DNA of 64,000 nt from Paenibacillus maysiensis (GCF_000520815.1 NZ_ASRY01000271.1:1-64000); one strand, 5' to 3'; positions 28,658-37,501 are shown, counted from the first letter of the stretch. Translations and numbers: made by a program. The notes: generated from the sequence alone by a model not told the origin.

Positions 28658-28769
28658 GCAGGTACAGTCACCCAAAGCCCATACCTCTCATATATTGATT
28701 CCAAGTACCAATACTGCGAAGGGTTCCGGCTGCTTTAAGGCCCTGCCTTCGCAATGGGAGGGAATTGGA

Positions 28770-29462
28770 GTGGCTAATCATTGGGGAGCCCTGCTGCTGT
28801 TGGCATTTGCACTAAGTCTGGACAGTTTTGGAGTCGGGGTTACGTATGGGCTGCGCAAAATGAAAATTCCACTGCTATCCATTGTCATCATTTCAGTATG
28901 TTCAGGGTTGGTCATCGGCATATCCATGCAGCTAGGCGCATTGTTGTCCCAGGTTCTGTCTCCTGTATATACGACCGTTTTTGGCGCTGTTATCCTGATT
29001 GGAATTGGCTGCTACTCTTTGTATCAATCCTTGCATCGCAAGGAGGATCTGATTGATGAACCCGATCCTGAGAACAGTAATGTTCTGGCAGGAGAGAAAT
29101 CTGAAGAAGTACAAGAGGAACGGACCGTATTTTCGTTGGAATTCCGCAAATGGGGTCTTGTTATTCGGATTCTCCGAAGTCCGTCTGCTGCGGATATGGA
29201 CCGTTCGGGCAGTATCTCCGCTATGGAGGCGGTTTGGTTAGGTATCGCTTTATCGGTTGATGCGTTCGGTGCAGGATTGGGAGCAGCTATGCTGGGCTTC
29301 CAGCCACTTGCTACCGCGCTGGCTATTGCGTTATTCTGCGGAACATTTTTGATTGCGGGTATGAGAGCAGGCTTCTGTCTGTCGGCATTTCGATTTATGA
29401 AGGCGCTGGGTGTGTTACCGGCATTATTACTGATTATGATGGGCATATTGAAGCTGTTATGA
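28770..29462 (+). CDS. ytaF: Sporulation membrane protein YtaF (MntP-like fold)
   Basis: A 230-residue protein with about six hydrophobic helices in two repeats, each beginning with a LSLDSFGVG / LSVDAFGAG motif typical of the MntP/YtaF group. In B. subtilis, YtaF is a forespore-linked sporulation protein of unknown transport activity. The GTG at 28770 is chosen because GGGAGGG lies six bases upstream; the frame is open further upstream but that part overlaps mutM. A charged loop with several Glu/Asp (residues ~90-120) separates the repeats. Confidence 0.88.
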   Translation: MANHWGALLLLAFALSLDSFGVGVTYGLRKMKIPLLSIVIISVCSGLVIGISMQLGALLSQVLSPVYTTVFGAVILIGIGCYSLYQSLHRKEDLIDEPDPENSNVLAGEKSEEVQEERTVFSLEFRKWGLVIRILRSPSAADMDRSGSISAMEAVWLGIALSVDAFGAGLGAAMLGFQPLATALAIALFCGTFLIAGMRAGFCLSAFRFMKALGVLPALLLIMMGILKLL

Positions 29463-29473
29463 GGTGAAAGAGC

Positions 29474-30070
29474 ATGAATATCGGATTAACCGGAGGTATT
29501 GCTACCGGTAAAAGCACCGTGTCGGCTCTGCTGGTCGCCAAGGGTGCGCTGCTGATCGACGCAGATGCCATTGCCCGGGAAGTGATGCTTCCGGGGCATC
29601 CGGTGCTGGCGGCGGTCATACAGCATTTTGGACAAGCTGTGATGAACAGTGACGGAACTCTGCACCGCAAAAAGCTGGGCGAGATTGTATTTGGAGACCC
29701 TGTCCAGCGGCAGGCGCTTAACGATATTACACATCCCGCGATTCGTGAGGAAATGCGCACGCGTATGGAATCTTACGAGCGCGAACATCCGGACAAGCTC
29801 GTTCTGGCAGATATCCCGCTACTGTATGAGTCCGGATTAGAGAGCTTGTACGATGAAATTATGGTGGTATACGTACCACGCGATGTGCAGCTCCAGCGTC
29901 TGATGCTCAGAGACGGATTGACCGAGGAACAAGCCGGACTTCGGTTGTCTTCGCAGATGGATATTGAACACAAAAGAAGCCTGGCCGATATCGTCATCGA
30001 CAATAGCGGAACACAGGCTGAAACAAAACAGCAAATTGATCAATTCTGGCAGCGAAAGGGACTTGCATGA
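29474..30070 (+). CDS. coaE: Dephospho-CoA kinase
   Basis: Final step of coenzyme A synthesis, phosphorylating the 3'-OH of dephospho-CoA. The 198-residue P-loop kinase has TGGIATGKSTV at residues 6-16, DADAIAREV, HPAIREEM and the IPLLYESGLE motif. AGGTGAAAG precedes the ATG. Its stop overlaps the next ATG by four bases. Confidence 0.95.
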   Translation: MNIGLTGGIATGKSTVSALLVAKGALLIDADAIAREVMLPGHPVLAAVIQHFGQAVMNSDGTLHRKKLGEIVFGDPVQRQALNDITHPAIREEMRTRMESYEREHPDKLVLADIPLLYESGLESLYDEIMVVYVPRDVQLQRLMLRDGLTEEQAGLRLSSQMDIEHKRSLADIVIDNSGTQAETKQQIDQFWQRKGLA

Positions 30071-30630
30071 ATATTTTGCGCAAAAAAAGAGTCCTGCTGA
30101 CTTTGTTTGTCGGGTTTGTCTTGATTCTGTTTTTTAATTCAAACTGGATGTCGTGGTTCTATCCGATTCAGTATAAGGATGAGATCCGGCAATATTCGCA
30201 GACATATGAAGTGGACCCGTTTTTAGTGGCGTCCATTATCCGTGTTGAGACGAACTTTAAGACCAGCAAGCAGTCGCACAAGGGTGCACTGGGACTCATG
30301 CAGATCATGCCCGATACCGCGAATTGGATTATGGACAGCGCCCAGATCCAAAAGGTTCCGCTGGATAGCGTCAAGCACGAGCCGGGCACCAACATTGAGC
30401 TGGGAACCTGGTATGTGCATAATCTGTCGGTGAAATTTAAGGACAATCCGGTAGCTATCGTTGCGGCTTACAACGCAGGCCCCGGTAAAGTACAGGAGTG
30501 GCTGGACAAGGGCGTATGGGATGGGAAAGAAGAATCCATCAAGCAAATCCCTTTTGGCGAGACGAGACATTATGTACAGCGGGTTATTTACTACTACAGG
30601 CAATACACGAAAATTTATAATCAGTTTTAA
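30067..30630 (+). CDS. Lytic murein transglycosylase, SLT family
   Basis: A 187-residue membrane-anchored protein, with a single N-terminal signal-anchor helix (~9-26) and then an SLT domain. The catalytic Glu is in SIIRVETNFKTSK, with GALGLMQIMPDTANW, YNAGPGKVQEWL and the terminal HYVQRVIYYY. It should cleave peptidoglycan glycan strands outside the membrane, leaving 1,6-anhydromuramic acid. Co-translated with coaE (ATGA overlap); the same pair is found together in related Bacilli. Confidence 0.92.
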   Translation: MNILRKKRVLLTLFVGFVLILFFNSNWMSWFYPIQYKDEIRQYSQTYEVDPFLVASIIRVETNFKTSKQSHKGALGLMQIMPDTANWIMDSAQIQKVPLDSVKHEPGTNIELGTWYVHNLSVKFKDNPVAIVAAYNAGPGKVQEWLDKGVWDGKEESIKQIPFGETRHYVQRVIYYYRQYTKIYNQF

Positions 30631-30689
30631 TGGATGGCGAGGCTGCGTGTAAATATGTCATGACACAATGAGCCTGATGGCATTAAAAT

Positions 30690-30727
30690 GAAAAAAGCGC
30701 AGGACAGGCTGTTTTTAGCAGCCCATC
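30690..30727 (-). terminator. Possible terminator of the SASP gene
   Basis: On the minus strand GGATGGGCTG pairs with CAGCCTGTCC around a short A-rich loop, then a few bases and TTTTTT. The gap before the T-run makes it imperfect. Confidence 0.5.
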
Positions 30728-30765
30728 CAAACACTTTTTTTGTTATTTTTGCATTATTACCGCGA

Positions 30766-30990
30766 TTATTGGTATTGACCTGCCAATTGTTGTTCGGCGA
30801 TCGTTACGAGGCGTTTTGTGATGTAGCCCCCGATCGAACCGTTCTCATAGGAAGTCATATTTCCTTGGTATCCATCTTGAGGAATGCTGATACCCAGCTC
30901 TTGAGCGATTTCAAATTTCATTTGCTCCAGAGCGCCGGAGGATCTGCTGACTACCAGGTTGTTGGAGTTGCCATTGTTTCCTTGTGCCAT
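30766..30990 (-). CDS. Alpha/beta-type small acid-soluble spore protein
   Basis: A 74-residue DNA-binding spore-core protein that protects forespore DNA. The family landmarks are clear: SSGALEQMKFEIAQELG (with the GPR protease site region between E and IAQE) and GGYITKRLVTIAEQQLAG. AGGAGGTGA lies before the ATG, and a sigma-G-like promoter is upstream. Convergent with the lytic transglycosylase. Confidence 0.94.
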   Translation of the reverse strand: MAQGNNGNSNNLVVSRSSGALEQMKFEIAQELGISIPQDGYQGNMTSYENGSIGGYITKRLVTIAEQQLAGQYQ

Positions 30991-31021
30991 TGTTGTTCAC
31001 CTCCTCGCGACTTGGTAAACA

Positions 31022-31050
31022 TATTATGAACCGTTTTGACAAAATTATTA
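31022..31050 (-). promoter_or_regulatory. Sigma-G-like promoter of the SASP gene
   Basis: On the minus strand TAATA, a 17-base spacer and CATAATA, matching the CATnnTA -10 of sigma-G and four of five bases of its -35. Confidence 0.5.
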
Positions 31051-31095
31051 CGAAAAAGTATAGAGAATTTATTGGAAAAAGGAAGTGATGAATTT

Positions 31096-31563
31096 ATGAA
31101 ATGCCCGTACTGTGCCTACAATGGAACAAAGGTACTGGACTCGCGGCCTGCGAATGACAACAAGTCCATCCGTCGCCGTCGCGAATGCGAGCAATGTGCT
31201 AGGCGTTTTACCACCTTTGAAATGGTGGAGGAGACCCCGCTCATGGTCATTAAAAAGGATGGTAGCCGTGAAGAGTTCAGCCGTGATAAAATGCTGCGCG
31301 GTCTCATTCGGGCTTGCGAGAAGCGCCCCGTATCTGTCGAGCAACTGGATATGATCGTATCTCAGGTGGAAAACGTCATTCGCAACACAGCCGCTACAGA
31401 GGTGGATAGCCAGCAGATCGGCGAGCTGGTCATGGAACAGCTCTATCCTGTTGATGAAGTGGCCTACGTGCGCTTTGCGTCCGTCTATCGGCAGTTCAAA
31501 GACATCAATATGTTTATGAAGGAACTGAAAACACTGTTATCCAAAGATACAGCCAGCGACTAG
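31096..31563 (+). CDS. nrdR: Transcriptional repressor NrdR
   Basis: A 155-residue zinc-ribbon plus ATP-cone repressor of ribonucleotide reductase genes, sensing (d)ATP. The zinc ribbon is MKCPYC at the N-terminus and CEQC near residue 31, followed by the ATP cone ([20 protein letters not shown]). Start at 31096 with GGAAG upstream; the in-frame ATG at 31036 would add 20 unrelated residues. No nrd genes are in the window, so it acts in trans. Confidence 0.95.
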   Translation: MKCPYCAYNGTKVLDSRPANDNKSIRRRRECEQCARRFTTFEMVEETPLMVIKKDGSREEFSRDKMLRGLIRACEKRPVSVEQLDMIVSQVENVIRNTAATEVDSQQIGELVMEQLYPVDEVAYVRFASVYRQFKDINMFMKELKTLLSKDTASD

Positions 31564-31621
31564 ATCGCTGACTGTATCTTGGTTCATGGTGGGAAGGTAA
31601 TTATATTTTTTTATAAAAGTA

Positions 31622-31650
31622 TTGACACAGGGGGAAAATTTTTATATGAT
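31622..31650 (+). promoter_or_regulatory. Promoter of the tRNA-Ala/tRNA-Lys unit
   Basis: Consensus TTGACA, a 17-base spacer and TATGAT, about 40 bases before tRNA-Ala. Confidence 0.8.
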
Positions 31651-31691
31651 ATAGGAGTCGCTTCAAACAGATGATTGAGATTACATAAAAC

Positions 31692-31767
31692 GGGGCCTTA
31701 GCTCAGCTGGGAGAGCGCATCGCTGGCAGCGATGAGGTCAGGGGTTCGATCCCCCTAGGCTCCACCA
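31692..31767 (+). tRNA. tRNA-Ala (GGC)
   Basis: 76 bases with the acceptor GGGGCCT/AGGCTCC, D-arm AGCTCAGCTGGGAGAGC, anticodon loop CTGGCAG (anticodon GGC) and T-arm GGTTCGATCC. The 3' CCA is encoded. Confidence 0.96.
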
Positions 31768-31776
31768 TAATAATAT

Positions 31777-31849
<73 letters not shown>

Positions 31850-31857
31850 TCCTTTAG

Positions 31858-31883
31858 AAAAACGGCAGAAATGCCGTTTTTTT
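31858..31883 (+). terminator. Terminator of the tRNA unit
   Basis: ACGGCA/TGCCGT with a GAAA tetraloop, flanked by A5 and T7 runs. Confidence 0.85.
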
Positions 31884-31956
31884 GTTTTGAATTTAGCTTT
31901 GTTTTCCTTCGTGGTCACACGTTTGGTCACAGTTGACTCTATTTTCTTGATAAAAA

Positions 31957-31994
31957 CAAACGCCATGTTCTCTTGAATGAGGACATGGCGTTTG
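31957..31994. terminator. Long inverted repeat, likely bidirectional terminator
   Basis: CAAACGCCATGTTCTC and GAGGACATGGCGTTTG form 16 pairs with one G-T, flanked by T-runs on both strands. It probably ends the minus-strand Rpn fragment at 32028. Confidence 0.65.
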
Positions 31995-32027
31995 TTTTAG
32001 TTTTACTTCAGCTTTTTAGAAAAGCGG

Positions 32028-32213
32028 TCATTCAACCTTTACATTACATTTGAACTGGCTTGAGGAATTTTCCGTAGCCCATTCAAGAGCAAAAGCCTCG
32101 TCATGCAGAAATTTTTGTTGTTCCTCGTACAAACGCCGCGCTTCCCGATCCTGGCTTAGAAACTCCAGTGTATCCATCGCCTTTTTCAATGTGGGTTCAT
32201 TCACCTTAAGCAC
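32028..32213 (-). pseudogene. C-terminal remnant of an Rpn/PD-(D/E)XK nuclease-transposase family gene
   Basis: The 58-61 residue frame (MDTLEFLSQDREARRLYEEQQKF and HDEAFALEWA) resembles the helical C-terminus of Rpn-family recombination-promoting nucleases, which are normally ~300 residues. The PD-(D/E)XK nuclease domain is missing. A GGGAGGTG sequence could drive translation from a GTG at 32213 or 32204, so the fragment might still be expressed. It lies between tRNA-Lys and a MarR gene, a typical spot for insertion debris. Confidence 0.55.
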
Positions 32214-32296
32214 CTCCCAATTTGCCTTATAAGAAGATAGGCTTCCTTCTTGAAGTTAAACATCACATTCCTTAACACTCATGATCAATGGACCTG

Positions 32297-32758
32297 TTAC
32301 TTGTGATCAAATCCGTTAAAGTCCCTGAGCATTCCGATAAAATTTTCAAGTTGTTCATCGTCCCATCTTGAAATGTGTTCGTAAAATACAAATTCTTTCT
32401 CTTTTAGAGCATCAATCGTCTTTTGTTGTCCAAGCTCAGTGAGGGATAGAAGTATTCCTCGACGATCATCAGGGGAGGCATCCCTTTTCACATAACCCAA
32501 AAGCTCAAGTTGTTTGACGAGACGGCTCACCGAACTGCGATCCATAGCTGTCGATTCCGCCAGCATAGTGGCGCTTGTTGGGCCATATGAGTACAACCAA
32601 CGGATAATATGGAAACCCGCAGGTTGTATTGAAGGATCGAAACGTGCTGCAGTTTTGACATTTAGCGCATGTGAGGCGCTTATGAGGGCATTGATTTGCT
32701 CGCCGAGTTCCAATTCCAGTTGTCCTCTCGGCGTATTTTTGTGTCGATCATTATTCAT
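32297..32758 (-). CDS. MarR-family transcriptional regulator
   Basis: A 153-residue MarR protein. The winged helix is at ~50-110 (SATMLAESTAMDRSSVSRLVKQLELLGYVKR then the DDRRGILLSLTELG wing), between dimerisation helices. It is divergent from an SDR gene whose -35 overlaps a 14-bp palindrome, so it most likely represses that gene and itself. Confidence 0.88.
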   Translation of the reverse strand: MNNDRHKNTPRGQLELELGEQINALISASHALNVKTAARFDPSIQPAGFHIIRWLYSYGPTSATMLAESTAMDRSSVSRLVKQLELLGYVKRDASPDDRRGILLSLTELGQQKTIDALKEKEFVFYEHISRWDDEQLENFIGMLRDFNGFDHK

Positions 32759-32799
32759 CCTATTTCACCTAACCTTAATTGATAAAGTAAATAGATCAA

Positions 32800-32837
32800 G
32801 TCAATTAATTGACATATATCAATCAAAATAATATAGT
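32800..32837 (+). promoter_or_regulatory. Promoter and palindromic operator of the SDR gene
   Basis: A perfect GTCAATTAATTGAC palindrome (32800-32813) overlaps the -35 TTGACA (32809-32814). A 17-base spacer and TATAGT (32832-32837) follow. The MarR protein encoded divergently is the natural candidate to bind here. Confidence 0.7.
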
Positions 32838-32953
32838 TGATTTATATCAAGTATATGGCTGCGTCAGCTACATGTCAAAACTTGAGACGGGTCTAACGGA
32901 GTAAAGGAATGAATGCCAATTACATTGACTATTCAGCACAAAGGAGAAACACT

Positions 32954-33838
32954 ATGACGGCTAATCCGATTGTTGTAATAACTGGCGCAACAAGTGGTCT
33001 GGGGCAACTGGTTGCGATTGAATTGGCTAAGCGCGGTGCTCATCTTGTCATGACAGCCAGGAGCAGGGATCGCGCTGAAGGTACTAAAAAAATTATAAAA
33101 GATATGATGCCCTCAACAAAGGTAGACTTTTTTTTCGGGGACCTATCCTTAATGAAAGATGTCAGACGTATGGGAAACGAGATTTCAACTGCATACCCCA
33201 AAATAGATGTGCTTTTGAATAATGCAGGACTGCATGCATTCGAACAGCGGGTAACCTCCGAGGGAATTGCGGAAATGATAGCTGTGAACTATTTAGCACC
33301 GTGGTTATTGACGCACGCCTTACAGCATTCCTTGAAAAATGCAGGAAGCGCCAGAATTGTAAATGTTGCTTCTGAGGCTTCACGCAATCATGGAGAACTT
33401 AAGCTCCCTGAGGATTTGACCAATATATCTCCTTTTGCTTCCAGAGGCTCGTCTGCATTATATGGGAAAACCAAGCTGTTTAACATTATGTTTACTGGCG
33501 AACTGGCACGTCAATGGACTGGAACGGGGATCAGGGTTAACGCTCTGAATCCGGGGTTTAATGTTACAGGTCTCGGACGTGAGCTCTGGTTTGCATCAAT
33601 GCTTGAGCGTTTTTTGAATTTTTTTCATATTGGTGATCCACGTAGAGGAGCTGATATTATGACTCGTTTAATTGTGGATCCGCAGTACCAGGCGGTTACA
33701 GGAGGGTATTTTAATGTCGGAACCGGACATTCGATTGTACCTGTACACCCCGGTGGAGATATCGCTATGCAAAATAAACTGTGGAATTGTACGAAAGAAT
33801 TACTACAACATAGAGGTCTTCTTAACCATATGACCTGA
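32954..33838 (+). CDS. SDR-family oxidoreductase (retinol-dehydrogenase-like)
   Basis: A 294-residue NAD(P)-dependent dehydrogenase with Rossmann loop TGATSGLGQ at residue ~10, NNAGLHAF at ~85, and catalytic Ser/Tyr/Lys in VNVASEAS and LYGKTKLFN. The NPGFNVTGLG tail is typical of retinol-dehydrogenase/WWOX-like SDRs. Start at 32954 follows AAAGGAG; the upstream in-frame ATG at 32909 lies before the SD. The substrate is unknown. Controlled by the neighbouring MarR operator; stress or xenobiotic response is an inference. Confidence 0.85.
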   Translation: MTANPIVVITGATSGLGQLVAIELAKRGAHLVMTARSRDRAEGTKKIIKDMMPSTKVDFFFGDLSLMKDVRRMGNEISTAYPKIDVLLNNAGLHAFEQRVTSEGIAEMIAVNYLAPWLLTHALQHSLKNAGSARIVNVASEASRNHGELKLPEDLTNISPFASRGSSALYGKTKLFNIMFTGELARQWTGTGIRVNALNPGFNVTGLGRELWFASMLERFLNFFHIGDPRRGADIMTRLIVDPQYQAVTGGYFNVGTGHSIVPVHPGGDIAMQNKLWNCTKELLQHRGLLNHMT

Positions 33839-33962
33839 TTTTACAGGTTACAGCGGCTAAACGGAGGACTGTTTTGTAAAAAACTAAGGTGGGGTTCACG
33901 TCAATTGAATCCGTAAAACTAACTAACGAAGAGCCTGAAAAAATAGGATTACAAAAGTTCAC

Positions 33963-34185
33963 TCACACGGAATCATATTGCGCTTGCTGCATAGAAACCT
34001 GAACGCGTTTGCGTGCCGGTTCACAAATATAATCCATACAGGCATCTCCCAAATATGCAGGAGGGAAAATATAATCAATTCTTTCATAGGAGCCAGCATC
34101 AATATCAATGCCATCAAACCCGGCTCTTTTTACTCTTCCAGCGCAATTTTGAAATTGAGGGTGGCACAGAACACTCGGATCATAA
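33963..34185 (-). pseudogene. Fragment of an Old-Yellow-Enzyme/NADH:flavin oxidoreductase
   Basis: Read on the minus strand, a ~53-codon frame ending at 33963 gives AGFDGIDIDAGSYER then IDYIFPPAYLGD and a C-terminal stop. This resembles the TIM-barrel part of 2,4-dienoyl-CoA reductase-like flavoenzymes. The preceding codons (ALEE..) are in another frame, so at least one frameshift is present and most of the gene is gone. Identification is by eye on a short stretch. Confidence 0.45.
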
Positions 34186-34408
34186 ATCGCTGGAATTGCA
34201 GAGGCAGATATGAGAGGTTAACCGAAACGGTCAGGTAACGCATTTCTACCCGTTCCTCAGCTAAGCTGAGCTAGAACGTTGTATGGAATTAACCATATAT
34301 GGCAAAAATGGAATTACTTAGTTTTTTCTATGATTACTTCAAGTACGCCTTGAGTCAGTTCCTCCGTTTATAGATCGATGGAATTTTTGTAGATATTGGG
34401 GACAAATC
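34186..34408. other. Intergenic DNA without a recognisable gene
   Basis: AT-rich sequence between two gene wrecks. A small CTCAGCTAAGCTGAG-type palindrome near 34256-34270 is the only structure I noticed. Confidence 0.35.
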
Positions 34409-35100
34409 ATGCACAATACATTTGAAATGTGGCCTGAGACTGTTGGGATTTGGGAGGATGAGCATAAAGAAATTGTTGCTGTTGTTTACCCGGAAGGAGA
34501 AGGTAACATAGATGAAGCTTATTTCCAGCTTACAGATCGAGATTTTTCAAATAAATTTCAAATGAATTAATAGATTATGCTGAAATGAAATTAGCTTTAC
34601 ACAATGAGGGCGTAACCACTTTAGATTTAATCGTAAATGAGGATGGAGAACAACTTAAGGAGCTTTTGAAAAAAATGAAGTTATATCTTGCAGAATGGGA
34701 AAGAAACGACGTCCTATATGAATGTGCCCCATGATGTAAAGGTGGAACTACCAAAAGGGTTTAGAATTTCGGATGCGAATGAAATGGGGGATTTTGAAAA
34801 AAGGGTTTGCTCATGGACGAGCATTTGGGTATTACAAGGGCGATTATCCAGATAATAATATCGCTGAAGGATGTTATATATCATTGAGAAATGCCCCTGA
34901 TTATATACCGGAATTGGATGTAGTCATCCTGGCAAAACAATGTTTATGAAGCCATAAAAAGAGTCAAGGACAAAGGTGCAGAAAGAATTTTTGTGGGTTC
35001 CGGTCAGCCCTTTTATCTGTCGATGGGGTTTTCATTAGCATATTCAAAAGAGTATGGCAAAAAAGAACATCATTGTTTAACGCTGACTGACATAATCGGC
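34409..35100 (+). pseudogene. GNAT-family acetyltransferase, multiply frameshifted
   Basis: Coding quality moves among all three frames. From 34409 comes MHNTFEMWPETVG to a stop at 34570. From ~34564 comes a second frame with DYAEMKLALHNEG to ~34735. Then NVPHDVKVELPKGFRIS, GYYKGDYPDNNIAEG, and finally GAERIFVGSGQPFYLSMGF (from ~34937). The last piece is the typical C-terminal core of GNAT enzymes. At least four indels are needed to join them, so this is a pseudogene unless the assembly is faulty here. Its 3' end overlaps the convergent hydrolase gene. Confidence 0.7.
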
Positions 35101-36081
35101 AAGGATTTTGAGATACTCGTCATTCACCAATTTTCTTGGGGCGAATAGGGCTGTTAAAAAAGTTAGAGATTTTGAACGTGCGATTTTTTCATCCATCATG
35201 GAATGGTCGGCTTCAGGTAAATGAATCACGGACAGCAGCTCTGCGGGTATTTTCTGGCGATAGACTCGCTCGGTATCCTTTACATCAACATTAATATCTT
35301 TTCCAGCTAGAACCAACAGTACAGGAGAATGGAAGTGACTTAATTCTTCGGTGGAATCAGACAGGAAATTTTTGACTATAAAGCCCCATCTTTCTTTGGA
35401 AATCATATCGTCAGGATCGGCTATGCTTAGATATTCTTCATAAGAAGCATGTTTTTTCAGTAACTGTAGAATCTCTCGATCGTAGTTCAATGTCTTTTGA
35501 ATTTCTTGCGGAGTAGCTCCTTCTTCTTCCATTTCTTTTCTGGTATTAAATTGTCCTTGGGAAATCCAGTTCACGGCAGGCGATACAAGGATGCTGAATG
35601 CAATATCAAGCTCCTCTTTAACGATCTTCGGAATGACCCATCCTGCTTGACTGGCTCCCCATAGGCCGATTTTTTGCTTATCAATCATAGGTAAGCTTCT
35701 TGCCCAGTCTATTGCATATCGGATTTCCTGTGCGCGGTCCTCCATGCTTTGGTCCAGCCAATTGCCAGGAGCGCTGTTAATACCGGGCTTATTCAGTGAC
35801 AGGGAGGCATAACCCTTGGAAGCGAACTTTTCCCACAGTGGTTTGTATCCATCATCATATGTGTCATTAATAGGACCATCCCCATGGACAAAAACAACCA
35901 ATCCAACCTTTCCCGAGTAGTTCTTAGGCAAAGCTAATGTACCTGTTAACAGCCCTTTAGGTGTCGCAATTTGTATTTTTTCTTCTGTCATCTTGTAGGA
36001 ATTTTGATATAGAACAATTAGTATCAAGGCAACAGTCAGAGCTGCTGCAATACCAAAAGTAAGCTTGAATGTTTTTTTCAA
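35077..36081 (-). CDS. Membrane-anchored alpha/beta hydrolase
   Basis: An alpha/beta hydrolase of ~334 residues. An N-terminal signal-anchor helix (~8-26) precedes the hydrolase fold, with oxyanion-side VVFVHGDGP, nucleophile elbow GLWGASQAGW, an acid region VLAGKDINV and a terminal His in EADHSMMD. The start is taken as TTG at 36081, with GAGGAGAG seven bases upstream and overlapping the GNAT stop (TTGA). A longer in-frame ATG at 36150 lies inside the GNAT gene. Third gene of merR-GNAT-hydrolase. The substrate, perhaps an ester or peptide-like antibiotic, is unknown. Confidence 0.8.
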   Translation of the reverse strand: MKKTFKLTFGIAAALTVALILIVLYQNSYKMTEEKIQIATPKGLLTGTLALPKNYSGKVGLVVFVHGDGPINDTYDDGYKPLWEKFASKGYASLSLNKPGINSAPGNWLDQSMEDRAQEIRYAIDWARSLPMIDKQKIGLWGASQAGWVIPKIVKEELDIAFSILVSPAVNWISQGQFNTRKEMEEEGATPQEIQKTLNYDREILQLLKKHASYEEYLSIADPDDMISKERWGFIVKNFLSDSTEELSHFHSPVLLVLAGKDINVDVKDTERVYRQKIPAELLSVIHLPEADHSMMDEKIARSKSLTFLTALFAPRKLVNDEYLKILADYVSQR

Positions 36082-36728
36082 TGGTGTTCTCTCCTCGAAT
36101 GCAGGTTCTCTTTCCAACTCATCAGATGCCATACAGGCTCCTTGAACCAAAAATGTCGTAACCCATTATACTTGGATTGTTCTACTTCAAACGCCAGTTT
36201 GTGATACAAACGGATGGCCCCTTGGTTCTTATGCGCTACATGAAGCGTCAATACATGAAAACCAGATTCAACCGTAAATTGCTGTGCGAAAGCTAGAAGA
36301 CGGCGTCCTATTCCCTGGTTACGATGACTTGAACGAATCGCCAAATGATCAATGTAACACTCATTTGCAGCGGGGGTATACTCCAGCGCATGCATACCTG
36401 TCAAAAATTTAAATACATTGAAGCAACCAAACTGATTTATGAGCGGAGCCAAAGAAATGGGATTTGTTTCAGGAAGTGAAGAGGAGGGGGCCTTCCATTT
36501 AAGGGAAAGAACACCGACAACATCTTCGTTCTCTTTAGCTACAAATTGTTTCATAGATATAGAATAAGGATTTTGAACCCAAACCTTCATTAGCAACTGC
36601 TGTATAGCTTGATCCTCCAGTGTAACAAGAGATTGGAATTTTGCTTTAAACGCTTCGACTAAAAGACTGCAAACAGCTTCATGGTCTTGTTTCTGGTATG
36701 CAACAATGTCAAAGGATTTTGCACTCAT
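36078..36728 (-). CDS. GNAT-family N-acetyltransferase
   Basis: A 216-residue acetyltransferase with the acetyl-CoA-binding motif IRSSHRNQGIGRRLL near residue 130, preceded by YIDHLAI and followed by HVAHKNQGAIRLYHKLAFE. SD TGGAGGG precedes the ATG. Middle gene of the MerR-controlled operon; its stop overlaps the hydrolase start. The acceptor substrate is unknown. Confidence 0.88.
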   Translation of the reverse strand: MSAKSFDIVAYQKQDHEAVCSLLVEAFKAKFQSLVTLEDQAIQQLLMKVWVQNPYSISMKQFVAKENEDVVGVLSLKWKAPSSSLPETNPISLAPLINQFGCFNVFKFLTGMHALEYTPAANECYIDHLAIRSSHRNQGIGRRLLAFAQQFTVESGFHVLTLHVAHKNQGAIRLYHKLAFEVEQSKYNGLRHFWFKEPVWHLMSWKENLHSRREHH

Positions 36729-36745
36729 TTAACGCCCTCCAAGGT

Positions 36746-37501
36746 TTATTCTACTTTAACCTGAATTTCGTATTGCAGCTTGTTGTTGTCGAACATCGAA
36801 AGATAAGATTTTTCTACTAGAACAATCTTGCTTTGGCAGTTATATTGGTGATGAGCTACGTATCGTTCCATTTGTTTGATTTCATAATCAATCTCAGGTT
36901 CTTCAATGACGGAAAGATGCTTATAAAGATAGTTGCCTTCTTCCAGAATATAGTCAGCCACATCCGTCGTTTCATAACATAGCTTCACCTGTCCAGCATC
37001 AGACAAGTAATGCAGATCATTTTCAAATAATCGAGGTGGGGCAGGGCGGTGTTCAAATAGGTTTCCGGCAGTGAGCTCTTGACCATTCTCCAATGCAAAC
37101 CACAGCTTTAAATGACGGGGACCTAATCGTTTGACCTGATACTCATCGTCCTGCTGGGTCCGATTATCATGTTCTTCTAACACTTTGTGAATAAACTGTT
37201 CATGCATCTTTAAGTTAGCTATTTCAGCCTGTACCTTCTGCAACGAATGCTCTAAAAGCCGGTTATACTCATCGGCAGCATAGGAAGTCATACATTCTTG
37301 AATCCGACCGACAGGGACATTTAATTTACGTAGTAATAAAATATGCGAAAGCTGATAAATCTCATGAAGCCCGTACATTCGATATTGATTTTCTTCTGTA
37401 TATGATGGATACAGGACCCCCTTTTCTTCAAAATATCGCAGTTGATGTACAGATACATTCATGAGCTGAGCAAGCTGGCTAATCGTAATGTGTTCTTTCA
37501 A
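36746..37501 (-). CDS. MerR-family transcriptional regulator with C-terminal effector domain
   Basis: A 251-residue MerR activator. The N-terminal winged helix is ITISQLAQLMNVSVHQLRYFEEKGVL, followed by a coiled-coil dimer helix (~70-115). A ~130-residue C-terminal domain resembles the BmrR/GyrI-like ligand-binding fold (LGPRHLKLWFALENG, YKHLSVIEEPEIDYEI). It heads its own operon and reads a 19-bp-spacer promoter, so it likely autoactivates the operon on binding a small hydrophobic or cationic ligand. Confidence 0.88.
   Translation of the reverse strand: MKEHITISQLAQLMNVSVHQLRYFEEKGVLYPSYTEENQYRMYGLHEIYQLSHILLLRKLNVPVGRIQECMTSYAADEYNRLLEHSLQKVQAEIANLKMHEQFIHKVLEEHDNRTQQDDEYQVKRLGPRHLKLWFALENGQELTAGNLFEHRPAPPRLFENDLHYLSDAGQVKLCYETTDVADYILEEGNYLYKHLSVIEEPEIDYEIKQMERYVAHHQYNCQSKIVLVEKSYLSMFDNNKLQYEIQVKVE

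Noticed and set aside
30688-31029. Plus-strand 113-codon frame
   Set aside because: Antisense to the SASP gene, whose family motifs and SD are unmistakable.
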